Source: Kocuria dechangensis (GTDB taxonomy: Bacteria; Actinomycetota; Actinomycetes; Actinomycetales; Micrococcaceae). Taken from it: a DNA stretch of 64,000 bases. The position numbers and the translations under genes are program-made. Below the pieces are notes generated by a model. It was given only the letters and a program-made list of their open reading frames with translations. It was not told the origin of the DNA and did no database searches. Position 1 is the first letter of the stretch, and the number at the start of each line of letters is the position of its first letter. Below, one piece after another: positions 41,443 through 50,083 of the stretch. The stretch spans positions 1 to 64,000 of the forward strand of contig NZ_BMEQ01000018.1 in NCBI RefSeq assembly GCF_014636775.1, read 5' to 3'.

Positions 41443-42605
41443 CCGGCAAACTCATTGTCGAGACGATCTTCTGCGACGCCGAGCTGAACCTCATGGTGCA
41501 GCGGACCTACTTCGCCCGGCTAAAACGGACGCTGCTGTCCCTGTCCCGGATCACAGTTCCCGAAGATCTCGACGTGGTGCACCTGCTGTACGTGTCGGTC
41601 GACAAGAAGCGCTGGCTGCAGGAACTGGAAACTCTCACCGGCCGGCTGAGCCGGACCTCCGCCGTGTCCTTCAGGGTGATCCCTTACGGCCATCCCTCGA
41701 ACGGATACTCCAGCGGGGGACAGGCACACCCTGACACCGTCAAAGGGCCCAACAAGCAGCACCCGCTCCGGAACCACCTGTTCCGGTCGACGGGTGAGGA
41801 CGTCGTCGACCGCCCGTACGAATACATCGCGCGGGCAACCCTCGACGACGACGACCTGTGGTTGCCCTGGCAGGCGCAGGAGATCCGACGCGTGTGCATG
41901 AACCTTGTCTCCGAGCCGGCGGATCAGGTCGTCGGTGTGGGCCTCCGAAACAACTTCATCGCATACTCCGACGAGGGCGGGGTGAAGGCGCAGTCCGTCG
42001 CCATGAACAGAATGCTGACGGGCAACAAGTTCTACTTCTATCCGCCGACAGCTTTCGATCAGATCGGCACCCTCTCACCGTGGAACGTGCCCGAGCTGAT
42101 GACGGTCAACTACCGGGAGCGCTACCGCAGAACCGGGGTGGACCTGCGCATCCAGGAGCACAACGTTCCTGGGTTCGTGTACATGCGGCGCGGGAACAAT
42201 CTCTCGGCGCAGCAGAAGACCGGCTATGTCACGACAGAGCACGGGGCTGCGGACTTCGCAGATGAGGCCGCCATGTACGAATCACTTGCAGCAGACCGCG
42301 TGTCCGGGATGATGCCGCCGCGGCCGATGGAGATCGACTACGGAATCGACCCCGCGCAGTACCGTATCTCGGTGCGCCGTCAAGCCAACGGCGACGTGTC
42401 CTTCTCGACCAATGTGCAGGAAGTCTTCGGCGGGGAGTCACGCTTCGCCTTCCATCTCTTGCGGGGAGTGGAACCGGTGCAGAAGCTGGGATACGGTGCC
42501 CGCACTTCCGGGGTCTTCCGGGATGCGCCTGCGAACTGCCGCGTCAAGATCTACGTGCGCGCCGAGGACGGCCGCAGAGAGTCAAAGGTGTCCAACGTTG
42601 TCTGA
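41439..42605 (+). CDS. probable GT-A type glycosyltransferase
   Basis: The 388-residue protein begins with VETIFCDAELNLMVQRTYFARLKRTLLSLS and has ARATLDDDDLWLPWQAQEI near residue 135, which looks like the DxD metal site of a GT-A glycosyltransferase (putative rhamnosyltransferase type). A C-terminal part (about 305-388) forms a beta-sandwich-like domain. I assign it to glycosyltransferases with moderate confidence and cannot name the sugar. The base composition from here to about 45.8 kb is visibly less GC-rich than in the flanking genes. The ATG overlaps the previous stop by ATGA, and the next gene starts eight bases before its end. Confidence 0.65.
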   Translation: MTGKLIVETIFCDAELNLMVQRTYFARLKRTLLSLSRITVPEDLDVVHLLYVSVDKKRWLQELETLTGRLSRTSAVSFRVIPYGHPSNGYSSGGQAHPDTVKGPNKQHPLRNHLFRSTGEDVVDRPYEYIARATLDDDDLWLPWQAQEIRRVCMNLVSEPADQVVGVGLRNNFIAYSDEGGVKAQSVAMNRMLTGNKFYFYPPTAFDQIGTLSPWNVPELMTVNYRERYRRTGVDLRIQEHNVPGFVYMRRGNNLSAQQKTGYVTTEHGAADFADEAAMYESLAADRVSGMMPPRPMEIDYGIDPAQYRISVRRQANGDVSFSTNVQEVFGGESRFAFHLLRGVEPVQKLGYGARTSGVFRDAPANCRVKIYVRAEDGRRESKVSNVV

Positions 42606-43890
42606 CCCGTCAACCGAGACGCGGGCCGCATATGCCCCGTGCCAGCACGAGTCCCCGCATCTGCGGCACTTCGAATGGGAGAGCGTCGAGGCGTTCGTCG
42701 ATGCAGGTCGTGCGGTGGAGGACGGACTACACACGATCCACCTCCCGGCCGGCCCCCACCTCGACATCATGCTCAAAGGACGGCCCCTGGACCCGGTGCA
42801 CGGCACCGCCTGCGTGTTCTTCAACGGGGCGGTGGGCAACCGTGCGAAGAAGACCGCCCCGTTCCTCTCCGGAGCCGGTGTCTCGAAGGCCGTGGACGTG
42901 CCCTTGATCTCCGTGGCGGACCCGAGCCTGAGGCTCAACTCCGAACTGGGCCTCGCCTGGTACATGGGGAGTGAGGGCGCCAACGCACAACGCCCCATCT
43001 CGGCACTGCTAAGGCACATGGCAGAGGTCAGTGGCAATCATCTTGTGCTGGTGGGTGGTTCCGGTGGAGGGTTCGCGGCACTGCACCAGGCGCAGCTCCT
43101 GGGCGAACTGGCATCAGCGCTCGTCTGGAATCCCCAGACGGACGTTCTGGAGTACTCGCCTCGATTGGTCAAGCTGTACCTGGAAGCAGCATTTCCCACC
43201 CTCACGGGCCGCCTCGGCGGAACGGACTGGAAGGACCTCGCCCGGGAGCGGATGGATGCCAATGGCATGCAGTCGGAACTCGGCTCCACCTTCGCCGATG
43301 GATTCCGCATGCGCCGCCTGATCTGGTTGCAGAACTGGAACGACTGGCACACCAGAAGCCACATGATTCCCCTTCTCAACGCCATGTCGAGCACCCGCGA
43401 GATGTGGCCGGGGATGATCGGCTCCGACGACGAGCACGTTATCTGGATGACAGAAGCAGGGGAGGGCCACGCCCCGCCTCCCGCTGAAGCTGTCCAGACG
43501 TTGCTGGCGGACATGGTCCGAAGCGACTCTTCCAGTCTTTCCACGGCGAAGTGGGCCGCCGCACAGGCTATTTTCCCCCGCGAGTTCGAGAAGCAGTACG
43601 TCCGAGATCTGCGGCCCTTCCGGTCGCCATTGCAGACCGCTGTCGAATTCGTCTTCGTCAACGGCCAGAAACTGACGCCCAAGGCTGCAAAGCTCGACTC
43701 GAAGTTCGGTGGTCTGCGCTTCAAGTACGAACTCGTGGGCACCACGGCAGCGCGCGAGACCAAGTACGGCGGTCTGGGCAGCACCTACGTCGTGCCCGAC
43801 GAAGCCGACTGGGATTACCTTATCGTCAGCGCGCTCGACGGTTTCGACCACGAGCTGTTCAGCGCGCGATTCCTGAACCAGGGAGGCTGA
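42598..43890 (+). CDS. Asp2-like alpha/beta-hydrolase, polysaccharide locus copy 1
   Basis: The 430-residue protein has an alpha/beta-hydrolase core. The nucleophile elbow is GGSGGGFAALHQAQLLG, followed by the block VWNPQTDVLEYS; the catalytic His lies in AGEGHAPPPAEAV. This pattern (GxSxxG[FY]xAL, then NPQT, then GxGHxxP) recurs in the genes at 50077, 58674 (twice) and 60579. The fold resembles Asp2 of accessory Sec systems, whose members modify glycans with acyl groups. I infer a polymer acyltransferase or esterase. The best start is TTG at 42598, after AAAGGTG; no in-frame ATG precedes the conserved region. A C-terminal beta-rich part (about 340-430) resembles that of the preceding gene. 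Confidence 0.68.
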   Translation: MSDPSTETRAAYAPCQHESPHLRHFEWESVEAFVDAGRAVEDGLHTIHLPAGPHLDIMLKGRPLDPVHGTACVFFNGAVGNRAKKTAPFLSGAGVSKAVDVPLISVADPSLRLNSELGLAWYMGSEGANAQRPISALLRHMAEVSGNHLVLVGGSGGGFAALHQAQLLGELASALVWNPQTDVLEYSPRLVKLYLEAAFPTLTGRLGGTDWKDLARERMDANGMQSELGSTFADGFRMRRLIWLQNWNDWHTRSHMIPLLNAMSSTREMWPGMIGSDDEHVIWMTEAGEGHAPPPAEAVQTLLADMVRSDSSSLSTAKWAAAQAIFPREFEKQYVRDLRPFRSPLQTAVEFVFVNGQKLTPKAAKLDSKFGGLRFKYELVGTTAARETKYGGLGSTYVVPDEADWDYLIVSALDGFDHELFSARFLNQGG

Positions 43891-43893
43891 ACT

Positions 43894-44754
43894 GTGGTCT
43901 CCGTCTATGCGCACATGACACCGATCCACGCAGAAAAGGGAAACCTCGGGGATCGGATGGGCTTTCTCATCGCAGATCGGATGCTCGGCGAGAACGCGTA
44001 TCGCAGGCTCGGCATGCGTCAGAAGGACGACATCGGTCCAGGCACCGTGGGCATCGTGGGCTCTCTCGTCGCTGCGATGTGTGCGACGCCCGGCACCGTC
44101 GTGGGCGGTGGCCTCATCAACGGCGCAGCGCGAACATACTCGCCCGATGTCGACTTCCGGGGCGTGCGCGGTTTCCTGACCCAGGCAGTGATTGTCCGGG
44201 ACAGCGGCAAGCACGCTCCGGTCATCGGTGACCCCGGACTGCTTCTCTCACGAATGATCCCCTTGCCCCTGCGCCGCAGGAAGCCTTTGGGCTTCATCAT
44301 CCACGATGTCGACCGGGACGAATTCCGGGCCCGCTATCCGCACATGGAAGACTGCCTCGTCGACAACTACGCCCCCGAGGCAGAATTCGTCGACCAGCTC
44401 TCCAAATATGAGGCCATCGCCTCTACCAGTCTGCACGGCTGCGTCTTCTCGCACGCATACGGAATTCCGGTGAAGCCATTCGTGCTGACCGACAAGGTGT
44501 TCGGCGGAGATTTCAAGTTCCGCGACTACTACTCGTCGTACGGCATCGATCTCGGACGTGACGATCTACCGGCTACCGTTGAGCAGATCCGCGCTGCGGT
44601 GCTGGCCTGTCCCCAGCCGACGCGAGACCAAGTGGCCGGCCTGCAGGACAAGCAGCGCATCGCGATTCTGGACGCGCTGGCTGCCGCAAATCGACGGGCT
44701 ACGGGCGCCAAGCCAGTACGAGCCACTTCCGGTGGCGGCGGAAGCGCAACCTGA
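43894..44754 (+). CDS. polysaccharide pyruvyltransferase family protein 1
   Basis: These enzymes transfer pyruvate from phosphoenolpyruvate to a sugar as a ketal, adding negative charge that S-layer-type proteins can bind. The 286 residues show HAEKGNLGDRMGFLIADRML, the glycine-rich VVGGGLINGA, FIIHDVDR and the C-terminal STSLHGCVFSHAYGIP, the counterpart of the conserved HG motif in CsaB relatives. GGGAGG lies seven bases before the GTG start. The gene is three bases after the hydrolase stop. A convergent terminator at 44771-44801 ends this transcription unit. It is shorter than the other pyruvyltransferases of the locus and only distantly related. Confidence 0.78.
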   Translation: MVSVYAHMTPIHAEKGNLGDRMGFLIADRMLGENAYRRLGMRQKDDIGPGTVGIVGSLVAAMCATPGTVVGGGLINGAARTYSPDVDFRGVRGFLTQAVIVRDSGKHAPVIGDPGLLLSRMIPLPLRRRKPLGFIIHDVDRDEFRARYPHMEDCLVDNYAPEAEFVDQLSKYEAIASTSLHGCVFSHAYGIPVKPFVLTDKVFGGDFKFRDYYSSYGIDLGRDDLPATVEQIRAAVLACPQPTRDQVAGLQDKQRIAILDALAAANRRATGAKPVRATSGGGGSAT

Positions 44755-44770
44755 CACCATCCGGTGAAGT

Positions 44771-44801
44771 CACCCGTCGGGGAGCCGTTCCCCGACGGGT
44801 G
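44771..44801. terminator. bidirectional hairpin terminator
   Basis: Arms CACCCGTCGGGGA (44771-44783) and TCCCCGACGGGTG (44789-44801) pair perfectly over 13 bases around GCCGT. It lies between two convergent stops, 16 bases after the pyruvyltransferase and directly before the stop of the minus-strand DUF6270 gene. Confidence 0.8.
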
Positions 44802-44802
44802 A

Positions 44803-45558
44803 TCAAGAACGGTCGCGCTGCCGGCTGTCGGGCAGTATCTCGGCGACCCGGCGTATTTCCTGAGCCAGGTACTCGTAGGCCGGTTTCTGATAGTGGTAGG
44901 GGGCCGCAGTCCAACGGTGCTCTCGGTCCGAGACCGCCAGTTCGGAGGGGAGCTCAATAGATCGGTAGCCGAGGTTTTCGAGCAGTGCGTAGTACCTCTC
45001 GAACATGGCGTTCACCTCGGCAATGGTGTGTCCAGCAAACGACGGAAGAGCATCGCCCTGGACCGTCACATCAGCCCACGGCGCCCGCACCACAACGACG
45101 CGATCGAGAAGCCCGGCGTGGCGAAGCCGGTGCGTGAACCGCTGAAGGGCTACCGACCACAACTGAAGATGGCGTGAAGTTCCGAAGGCCACGTGCACCG
45201 GGCGATGGCTCAGTGAGCCCAGAACGCCGCTGTGCTTGAGCTCCGAGGAACGGGTCACCCATCGGCTCCCCGGCCAGGAGAGTACTCCCAATCGTTCATC
45301 CACCAGGTCCAAAAGCAAGAGGTCGGTCTCCTTGATCTTGCCCCGCAGTCGCACGACCGCACGGGAGGCGAAGTCGTCGCTGACTGCCCGGCGCTGGAAG
45401 TTCGAGGTGAGCTCGAGCTCGCCGGGCAGTTCGATGGCCGGTGTGGTAGCACTGATCAGCGACTGCCGCGCCACGTAGGTCGACAGCTCGAATCCTGGAC
45501 CCAGGAACTCGAAAGTGTCCCGAGAGACACAACTGCCGTATATGGAGAGGCGGTACAC
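44803..45558 (-). CDS. DUF6270 (SGNH-like) protein
   Basis: The 251-residue protein opens with YRLSIYGSCVSRDTFEFL, where GSC-SRD is the hallmark of DUF6270 and recalls the GDS motif of SGNH esterases with the Ser/Cys position changed. Other blocks are LLLLDLVDERLGV, RAPWADVT and the C-terminal YHYQKPAYEYLAQEI with a His at the usual catalytic site. Such proteins are common in capsule loci, but their activity is not established; sugar O-acyl transfer or removal is possible. The GTG start is preceded by AAAGGAG. It is the only minus-strand gene in the left two thirds of the locus and may have been inserted. Confidence 0.62.
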   Translation of the reverse strand: MYRLSIYGSCVSRDTFEFLGPGFELSTYVARQSLISATTPAIELPGELELTSNFQRRAVSDDFASRAVVRLRGKIKETDLLLLDLVDERLGVLSWPGSRWVTRSSELKHSGVLGSLSHRPVHVAFGTSRHLQLWSVALQRFTHRLRHAGLLDRVVVVRAPWADVTVQGDALPSFAGHTIAEVNAMFERYYALLENLGYRSIELPSELAVSDREHRWTAAPYHYQKPAYEYLAQEIRRVAEILPDSRQRDRS

Positions 45559-45878
45559 AATGCTCCTTTGGCTGCGCTGTACGGGATGTGCATTGTTCGA
45601 CGTCCCGGTGATGTGATCCGCCGGAGCGGGGGCAAATTCCGATATGTCCTAACAATGCTCGTCGGATGTCCCGGCCCGGAGACTGTGAATACTTTATCGG
45701 TCGGGTGGTGCCGGTCTTGGTCCGGCGCGGCACGTCGGTTTGAAGGCTGAGGACGTCCAACTCGGACAACGACAAGTCATCTGGTGTGCCAGGCCGTCAC
45801 GACCCGGCAGGTCGACGTAGGATGGACAGCGCCCACTCCCCATGGGTCCCCCACATCCCCCGATCCGAAGGCTGTTCC
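45559..45878. promoter_or_regulatory. divergent promoter region, lower GC
   Basis: The 320 bases lie between the minus-strand DUF6270 gene and the plus-strand lipoprotein gene and contain no gene. The stretch around 45630-45700 (ATGTCCTAACAATGC, GTGAATACTTTATC) is AT-rich for this genome and holds possible -10 boxes. TAGGAT at 45818-45823, in the context GACGTAGGATG, is shared with the LCP promoter and is the best candidate for the lipoprotein gene. Confidence 0.4.
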
Positions 45879-46229
45879 GTGCGCCGTCCCTCCTTCCTCT
45901 TGGCCGCTCCCGCAACCGTGCTCCTGCTCTCCGCCTGCGGCGGATCGAACGGTGAGTCCTTGACGCTGCAGTCGTTCGACTCGGTCGTCGACCTCAAGAG
46001 CGCGGTCACCGAAACCGGCGTGACGTGCGACTCGGACCAGATCTCGAGGGGCGAGGGCTACAAGGAATCCCTCAAGTGCGGTGACAACGTGTGGCTCACG
46101 GTCTTCGACGGCCCGGAGGACAAGCAGGCGAGAATCGAAACCTACGAGAAGCAGCAGTCCACCTACGTCCAGGGCGAGAACTGGGTCGTCGTGGCCCCGC
46201 AGACCACCCTAGACAAGGTGACCGGCTAG
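45879..46229 (+). CDS. small lipoprotein, unknown function
   Basis: The 116-residue protein has a lipoprotein signal: basic VRRPS, a hydrophobic core and the lipobox LLSACGG, so the mature protein (about 95 residues) would be bound to the outer face of the membrane. The mature part contains two cysteines (VTCDSD and LKCGDN), possibly a disulfide, and ends in ENWVVVAPQTTLDKVTG. Small actinobacterial lipoproteins of this form are common and unassigned. GTG at 45879 is preceded by GAAGG. It is 46 bases before a pyruvyltransferase gene and may be co-transcribed with the locus. A longer frame upstream would place the signal peptide inside the protein and is rejected. Confidence 0.75.
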   Translation: MRRPSFLLAAPATVLLLSACGGSNGESLTLQSFDSVVDLKSAVTETGVTCDSDQISRGEGYKESLKCGDNVWLTVFDGPEDKQARIETYEKQQSTYVQGENWVVVAPQTTLDKVTG

Positions 46230-46275
46230 TCTCGAACACTTCCCCCCACCTCCCACCTCATAGGAGCACCCCCGT

Positions 46276-47289
46276 ATGGCTCGCATCGGTCTGGTCGGAT
46301 TCTTCGGCTGGGGCAACTACGGTGACGAACTCTTCCTGGACAACTGGAAGAACAGCATCGGCCTCCACCACGAGGTCTCCGTGGTCCACGACCAGCTGTC
46401 CGCCCCGTACTTCTCGCGGCAGGCCACCGAGGTCGCCAAGGAGTTCGACGCTCTGGTGATCGGCGGAGGTGACCTCGTCATCCCCAACAAGATCTCGCCG
46501 CTCTACTGGAACCGGGCCTGGTTGCAGCGTCCCATCTACATCAGCGGCGTCGGTGTGCCCACGTGGATCAAGCACCACGCTCCGGACGTGATGGAGAGGT
46601 TGCGGCACTTCTTCCAGCACCCCAACGTGCGGCACATCGGTGCCCGCGACCGGGAGAGCGCCGAGTGGATCCGCCGCCACCTCGAGCCGACCGTGCCCGT
46701 GGAGGACCACGCCGATCTGGTCTTCAACATGACCATGCCCCCGGCGACGGTCTTCGAGAACCCGACGGTCGGCATCAACCTCCGCACCCACCGTGCCGAC
46801 TCGGACCCCACCCAGCTGGTGAACGTCTGCCGTGAGATGCGCTCCCGCGGCTACGACGTCGTCAACATCGTCCTGGGAACGGGACGGACACGGGCCGCGG
46901 ACCTCGACGTCGCCAGGCAGTTCCCCTTCGAGGACCAGATCGTCCTGGAGTCGGAGAACATGCACGACCTCAGCTCGTACCTCGGCGGGCTGGACCTGCT
47001 CCTGTCCAACAAGTTCCACGGCACGGTCGTCGCCACGATGTACGGAGTGTCGTCCGTGGTGCTGTCCGCGACCACCAAGAGCAGAAACCTCTACTCCCGG
47101 CTCGACCGCCGGGCCCTGCTCTCCACCAACGAGGACCCGGACATGCTCGCCAAGGCCGACCTGGCTCGGGTCCCGGTCTCCCGGTTGGCAGTCCAGGAAC
47201 TGGAAGCAGAGGCCAACACGGCCGTCCGCGCGCTCGTCCGGCGGATCGACAACGACTTCCCCGCCCCCGCGCAGAGGCCTGTCCCGTGA
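46276..47289 (+). CDS. polysaccharide pyruvyltransferase family protein 2
   Basis: The 337 residues match the CsaB/WcaK-type family: IGLVGFFGWGNYGDELFLDNW at the N-terminus, ALVIGGGDLVIP, the middle block IGARDRESAEWI and the C-terminal LLLSNKFHGTVVATMYGV. The enzyme would add a pyruvate ketal to a glycan in the cytoplasm. It is closely similar to the protein encoded at 57430-58506 (GYFGWGNFGDELML, VIGGGDLVVP, TAKFHGAVIAARYGI), so the two are likely paralogues within the locus. AGGAG lies nine bases before the ATG. The stop overlaps the next gene by GTGA. Confidence 0.85.
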   Translation: MARIGLVGFFGWGNYGDELFLDNWKNSIGLHHEVSVVHDQLSAPYFSRQATEVAKEFDALVIGGGDLVIPNKISPLYWNRAWLQRPIYISGVGVPTWIKHHAPDVMERLRHFFQHPNVRHIGARDRESAEWIRRHLEPTVPVEDHADLVFNMTMPPATVFENPTVGINLRTHRADSDPTQLVNVCREMRSRGYDVVNIVLGTGRTRAADLDVARQFPFEDQIVLESENMHDLSSYLGGLDLLLSNKFHGTVVATMYGVSSVVLSATTKSRNLYSRLDRRALLSTNEDPDMLAKADLARVPVSRLAVQELEAEANTAVRALVRRIDNDFPAPAQRPVP

Positions 47290-48902
47290 GCCATCACACG
47301 GCTCCGGGCGTGCGTCTGCCGGAGGAGCATGTCGACGCAGTCTCGGAGGCACTGCAATCCGCCGACGCAACTCTGGCGACTGCCATGGTTCAGCGGCTTC
47401 TGGCGGAGCACGAGTACAGTGCGGCGGCGGATCTCATGGCTCGGTGGGGTGACCGGTTCGACGGGGACGCGGCCTATTTGAAGGCCCGCCGCGGGGTGCT
47501 GGGCAAGCTCGGCGAACTCTCCGCGGCGCTGACCGCCAACCACAGGCTCATCGGACTGCGACAGGTCTCCCCGGACGCGGTGGCAGGGCTGGAGGGCCGG
47601 ATCCGGGAACTGAAGGGGCGGGGTCCGCGCCTGCAGGGTCCCGTCCGCCCCGTGGATCCGGTCTCACCGCAGCGGATCGTGCACCTCGTCAAGGAGAGCC
47701 GTCCCTATCTGTCCAACGGCTTCACCTCCCGGAGCCACTACAACTTCGTGGCCGAGAAGAAGGCTGGGCTCGAGCCGATCGTGGTGACCGAGCCGGGGTT
47801 CCCACGGTCGGTGGCGAAGGGACCGGTGCGCAAGGAGATCCTGCTCGACGGCGTGGGCCACTACCACCTGGATCTGGGGGACGTGGATCTCCGCAGCCTA
47901 CCCCTGGACCGCTACCTGCAGCTGTTCGCCGACATGGCGTATGAGCGGATCGCCAAGATCCGACCCGCTGCCATCCACGTGAGCTCAGGCCGCCGGGGAT
48001 ACGAGACCGCACTCGTCGCGCTGGCCATCAAGGACAAGACCGGACTGCCGGTGGTCTACGAGGTCAGGTCCTTCTTCGAGAGCAACTGGACCGGTGAGGT
48101 GCGGTACGAGGCGCAGGGCGAGATCTACGACGAGCGCTGCCGGCTGGAGCTGGAGTGCATGGAGCGGGCGGACCTCGTCCTCACGATCGGGCAGTCGATG
48201 AAGGACGAGATCGTCGCGCGAGGCCTCCCGGAGGACAAGATCGGGATCATTCCCAACGGCGTCGACGTGGAGCGTTTCACTCCGCGCGACAGGGACTGCG
48301 ACCTGGCGGCGCGTCTGGGCCTGGGGGACGTGCCCACCTTCGGCTACGTCTCCAACATGGACCACTACCGTGAGTCCCAGGAGACCCTGGTGAAGGCTGC
48401 CGCCCACCTCGCCCGGGCCGGGCGTCCGGAGCACTGTGTCCTCGTCGGGGACGGCCCCCGCCGGAAGTCGCTCGAACAGCTGGCCGCCTCCCTGGGCGTG
48501 GCCGACCGCGTGCACTTCACGGGCCGCGTGGACCACGACGAGATCACGGCCTACTACTCGCTGATCGACGTCTTCGTGGTCCCGCGCACCCGGGAGCGCG
48601 CCGCGACCTACGTCACCCCACTGAAGCCCTTCGAGGCCATGGCCATGGGCCTGCCCGTGGTCGTCAGCGATCTCCCTGCCCTGACAGAGATCGCCCCGGC
48701 CCCCGAGCGTGGGTGGAACTTCCCCGCGGACAGCGCCCGCGGCCTCGCCGACGTGCTCCGGTCGGTCTTCGACGACGACGAGGAGCGCGTCCGCCGCGCG
48801 GGCGCCGGCCTGGACTGGGTCCGTGCCGAACGCCAGTGGGCGCACAACGGACCGCGGTACCGGGAGCATCTCGCACGTGTCGTGGCACGAACGGAGGCAT
48901 GA
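47286..48902 (+). CDS. GT4-family glycosyltransferase with N-terminal helical region
   Basis: The 538-residue protein has an N-terminal helical part (about 1-120) and a GT4 enzyme: IVHLVKESRPYLSNGFTSRSHYNFVAE, AAIHVSSGRRGYETALVAL, PVVYEVRSFFESNW, IIPNGVDVERF, LVGDGPRRKSLEQLAASLG and VTPLKPFEAMAMGLPVVVSD. The N-domain is close to those of the GT4 modules at 26694 and 33687 (shared VYEVRG/VYEVRS and TPLKP-EA motifs), which form a local paralogous group. GTG start overlapping the upstream stop; the stop overlaps the next start by ATGA with GGAGG upstream. Sugar specificity is unknown. Confidence 0.86.
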   Translation: MSHHTAPGVRLPEEHVDAVSEALQSADATLATAMVQRLLAEHEYSAAADLMARWGDRFDGDAAYLKARRGVLGKLGELSAALTANHRLIGLRQVSPDAVAGLEGRIRELKGRGPRLQGPVRPVDPVSPQRIVHLVKESRPYLSNGFTSRSHYNFVAEKKAGLEPIVVTEPGFPRSVAKGPVRKEILLDGVGHYHLDLGDVDLRSLPLDRYLQLFADMAYERIAKIRPAAIHVSSGRRGYETALVALAIKDKTGLPVVYEVRSFFESNWTGEVRYEAQGEIYDERCRLELECMERADLVLTIGQSMKDEIVARGLPEDKIGIIPNGVDVERFTPRDRDCDLAARLGLGDVPTFGYVSNMDHYRESQETLVKAAAHLARAGRPEHCVLVGDGPRRKSLEQLAASLGVADRVHFTGRVDHDEITAYYSLIDVFVVPRTRERAATYVTPLKPFEAMAMGLPVVVSDLPALTEIAPAPERGWNFPADSARGLADVLRSVFDDDEERVRRAGAGLDWVRAERQWAHNGPRYREHLARVVARTEA

Positions 48903-50083
48903 TCACAGTGCTCATCCATCTCAACGGATTCCGTGCGACGGCCACGACACCGGTGCAGGAGATCCACCAGGCCATCCGTGCCGTGGGAACGGATCCCGCG
49001 CCGCACCTGCTGGGGTACACGGCCGTCGCCCGCATGAATCCTTACCAGGCTCTCCTGTACCGGTCCTTCGCCTCGCACGGGGTGGCCACCGCGCCCATCC
49101 TCAGCGGCTTCGACTTCCAGGTTCTGCCGGAGTTCCGGCGGCTGACGACCACGCAGACGATCCACTTCCACTGGATCAACTGGGTCATCGGCAACGCCCC
49201 GGACGCCGAGACCGCCGGCGTCAAGGCACGAGGCTTCCTGGGCCGGGTGGACCGGTTCCGAGAAGCCGGAGGCAAGGTGCTCTGGACCGCCCACAACGTC
49301 TACCCCCACGATGCGACGTTCGTGGAGGAGGAGCTCATGCTCCAGCAGGGCCTGGCCGATCGGTCGGACGCGGTGCACCTGATGTCGCCCGCCACCACCA
49401 CCGCCATGGACGGCGTCCTCGACGTCCCCACGGAGCGCACGGTGGTGGCACCCCACCCCAGCTACGTCGGTGCCTACGAGAACTTCGTCTCGCGCGCCGA
49501 CGCCCGGGCGGCCCTGGGGATCGACGGTGACGAGGTGGTCTTCGTGCTGTTCGGGGCCCTCAAGGCCTACAAGGGCTTGCACCCCGTTCTGGACGCGTTC
49601 CAGGCGCTGTGCGCCCAGGACCGTGCAACGGCCTACCGGCTGGTGGTCGCCGGCCACCCGGACGACGACCCAGAGGTCCGGCGGTTCGTCGATCGGTGCC
49701 TCGTGGACCCGAACGTCCTCATCGAGCCCAACAGGATCCCGGGCAACAAGGCGCAGTACTACCTCAACGCCGCGGACGCAGGGCTGCTCACCTACACCCG
49801 CTCGCTCAACTCCGGAGCCGCACTGCTGTACCTGAGCTTCGGCCTGCCGGTCCTGGCCACCGACACCCCGGTCTTCCGCGAGGCTCTGCCCGGAGAGCAC
49901 GTCCGCTACGTCGACTCGCCCGGTGAGCTGAGCGCTGGAGAGTTCGCTCAGCATCTTCGCAGCATCGGTGAGGTCGGCGCATCGACCGACAGGGGCGACG
50001 TCCTGGACTCGATCGGGCACCTCGACTCCGCCGCGGTCAGCACCAGGTTCTGCACAGATCTGGGGACCATCCTGGGATGGTGA
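48899..50083 (+). CDS. GT-B type glycosyltransferase
   Basis: The 394-residue protein shows a GT-B fold. The N-domain includes TTTQTIHFHWINWVIGNAP and GGKVLWTAHNVYPHDATF, found in GT4/GumK-like enzymes that act on lipid-linked glycans. The C-domain has VFVLFGALKAYKGLHPVLDAF, LVVAGHPDDDPEV and YYLNAADAGLLTYTRSLNSGAALLYLSFGLPVLA. It differs from the other GT4 enzymes of the locus and probably adds a different sugar. Overlaps at both ends (ATGA upstream, seven bases downstream) place it in a coupled operon with 47286 and 50077. Confidence 0.8.
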   Translation: MITVLIHLNGFRATATTPVQEIHQAIRAVGTDPAPHLLGYTAVARMNPYQALLYRSFASHGVATAPILSGFDFQVLPEFRRLTTTQTIHFHWINWVIGNAPDAETAGVKARGFLGRVDRFREAGGKVLWTAHNVYPHDATFVEEELMLQQGLADRSDAVHLMSPATTTAMDGVLDVPTERTVVAPHPSYVGAYENFVSRADARAALGIDGDEVVFVLFGALKAYKGLHPVLDAFQALCAQDRATAYRLVVAGHPDDDPEVRRFVDRCLVDPNVLIEPNRIPGNKAQYYLNAADAGLLTYTRSLNSGAALLYLSFGLPVLATDTPVFREALPGEHVRYVDSPGELSAGEFAQHLRSIGEVGASTDRGDVLDSIGHLDSAAVSTRFCTDLGTILGW

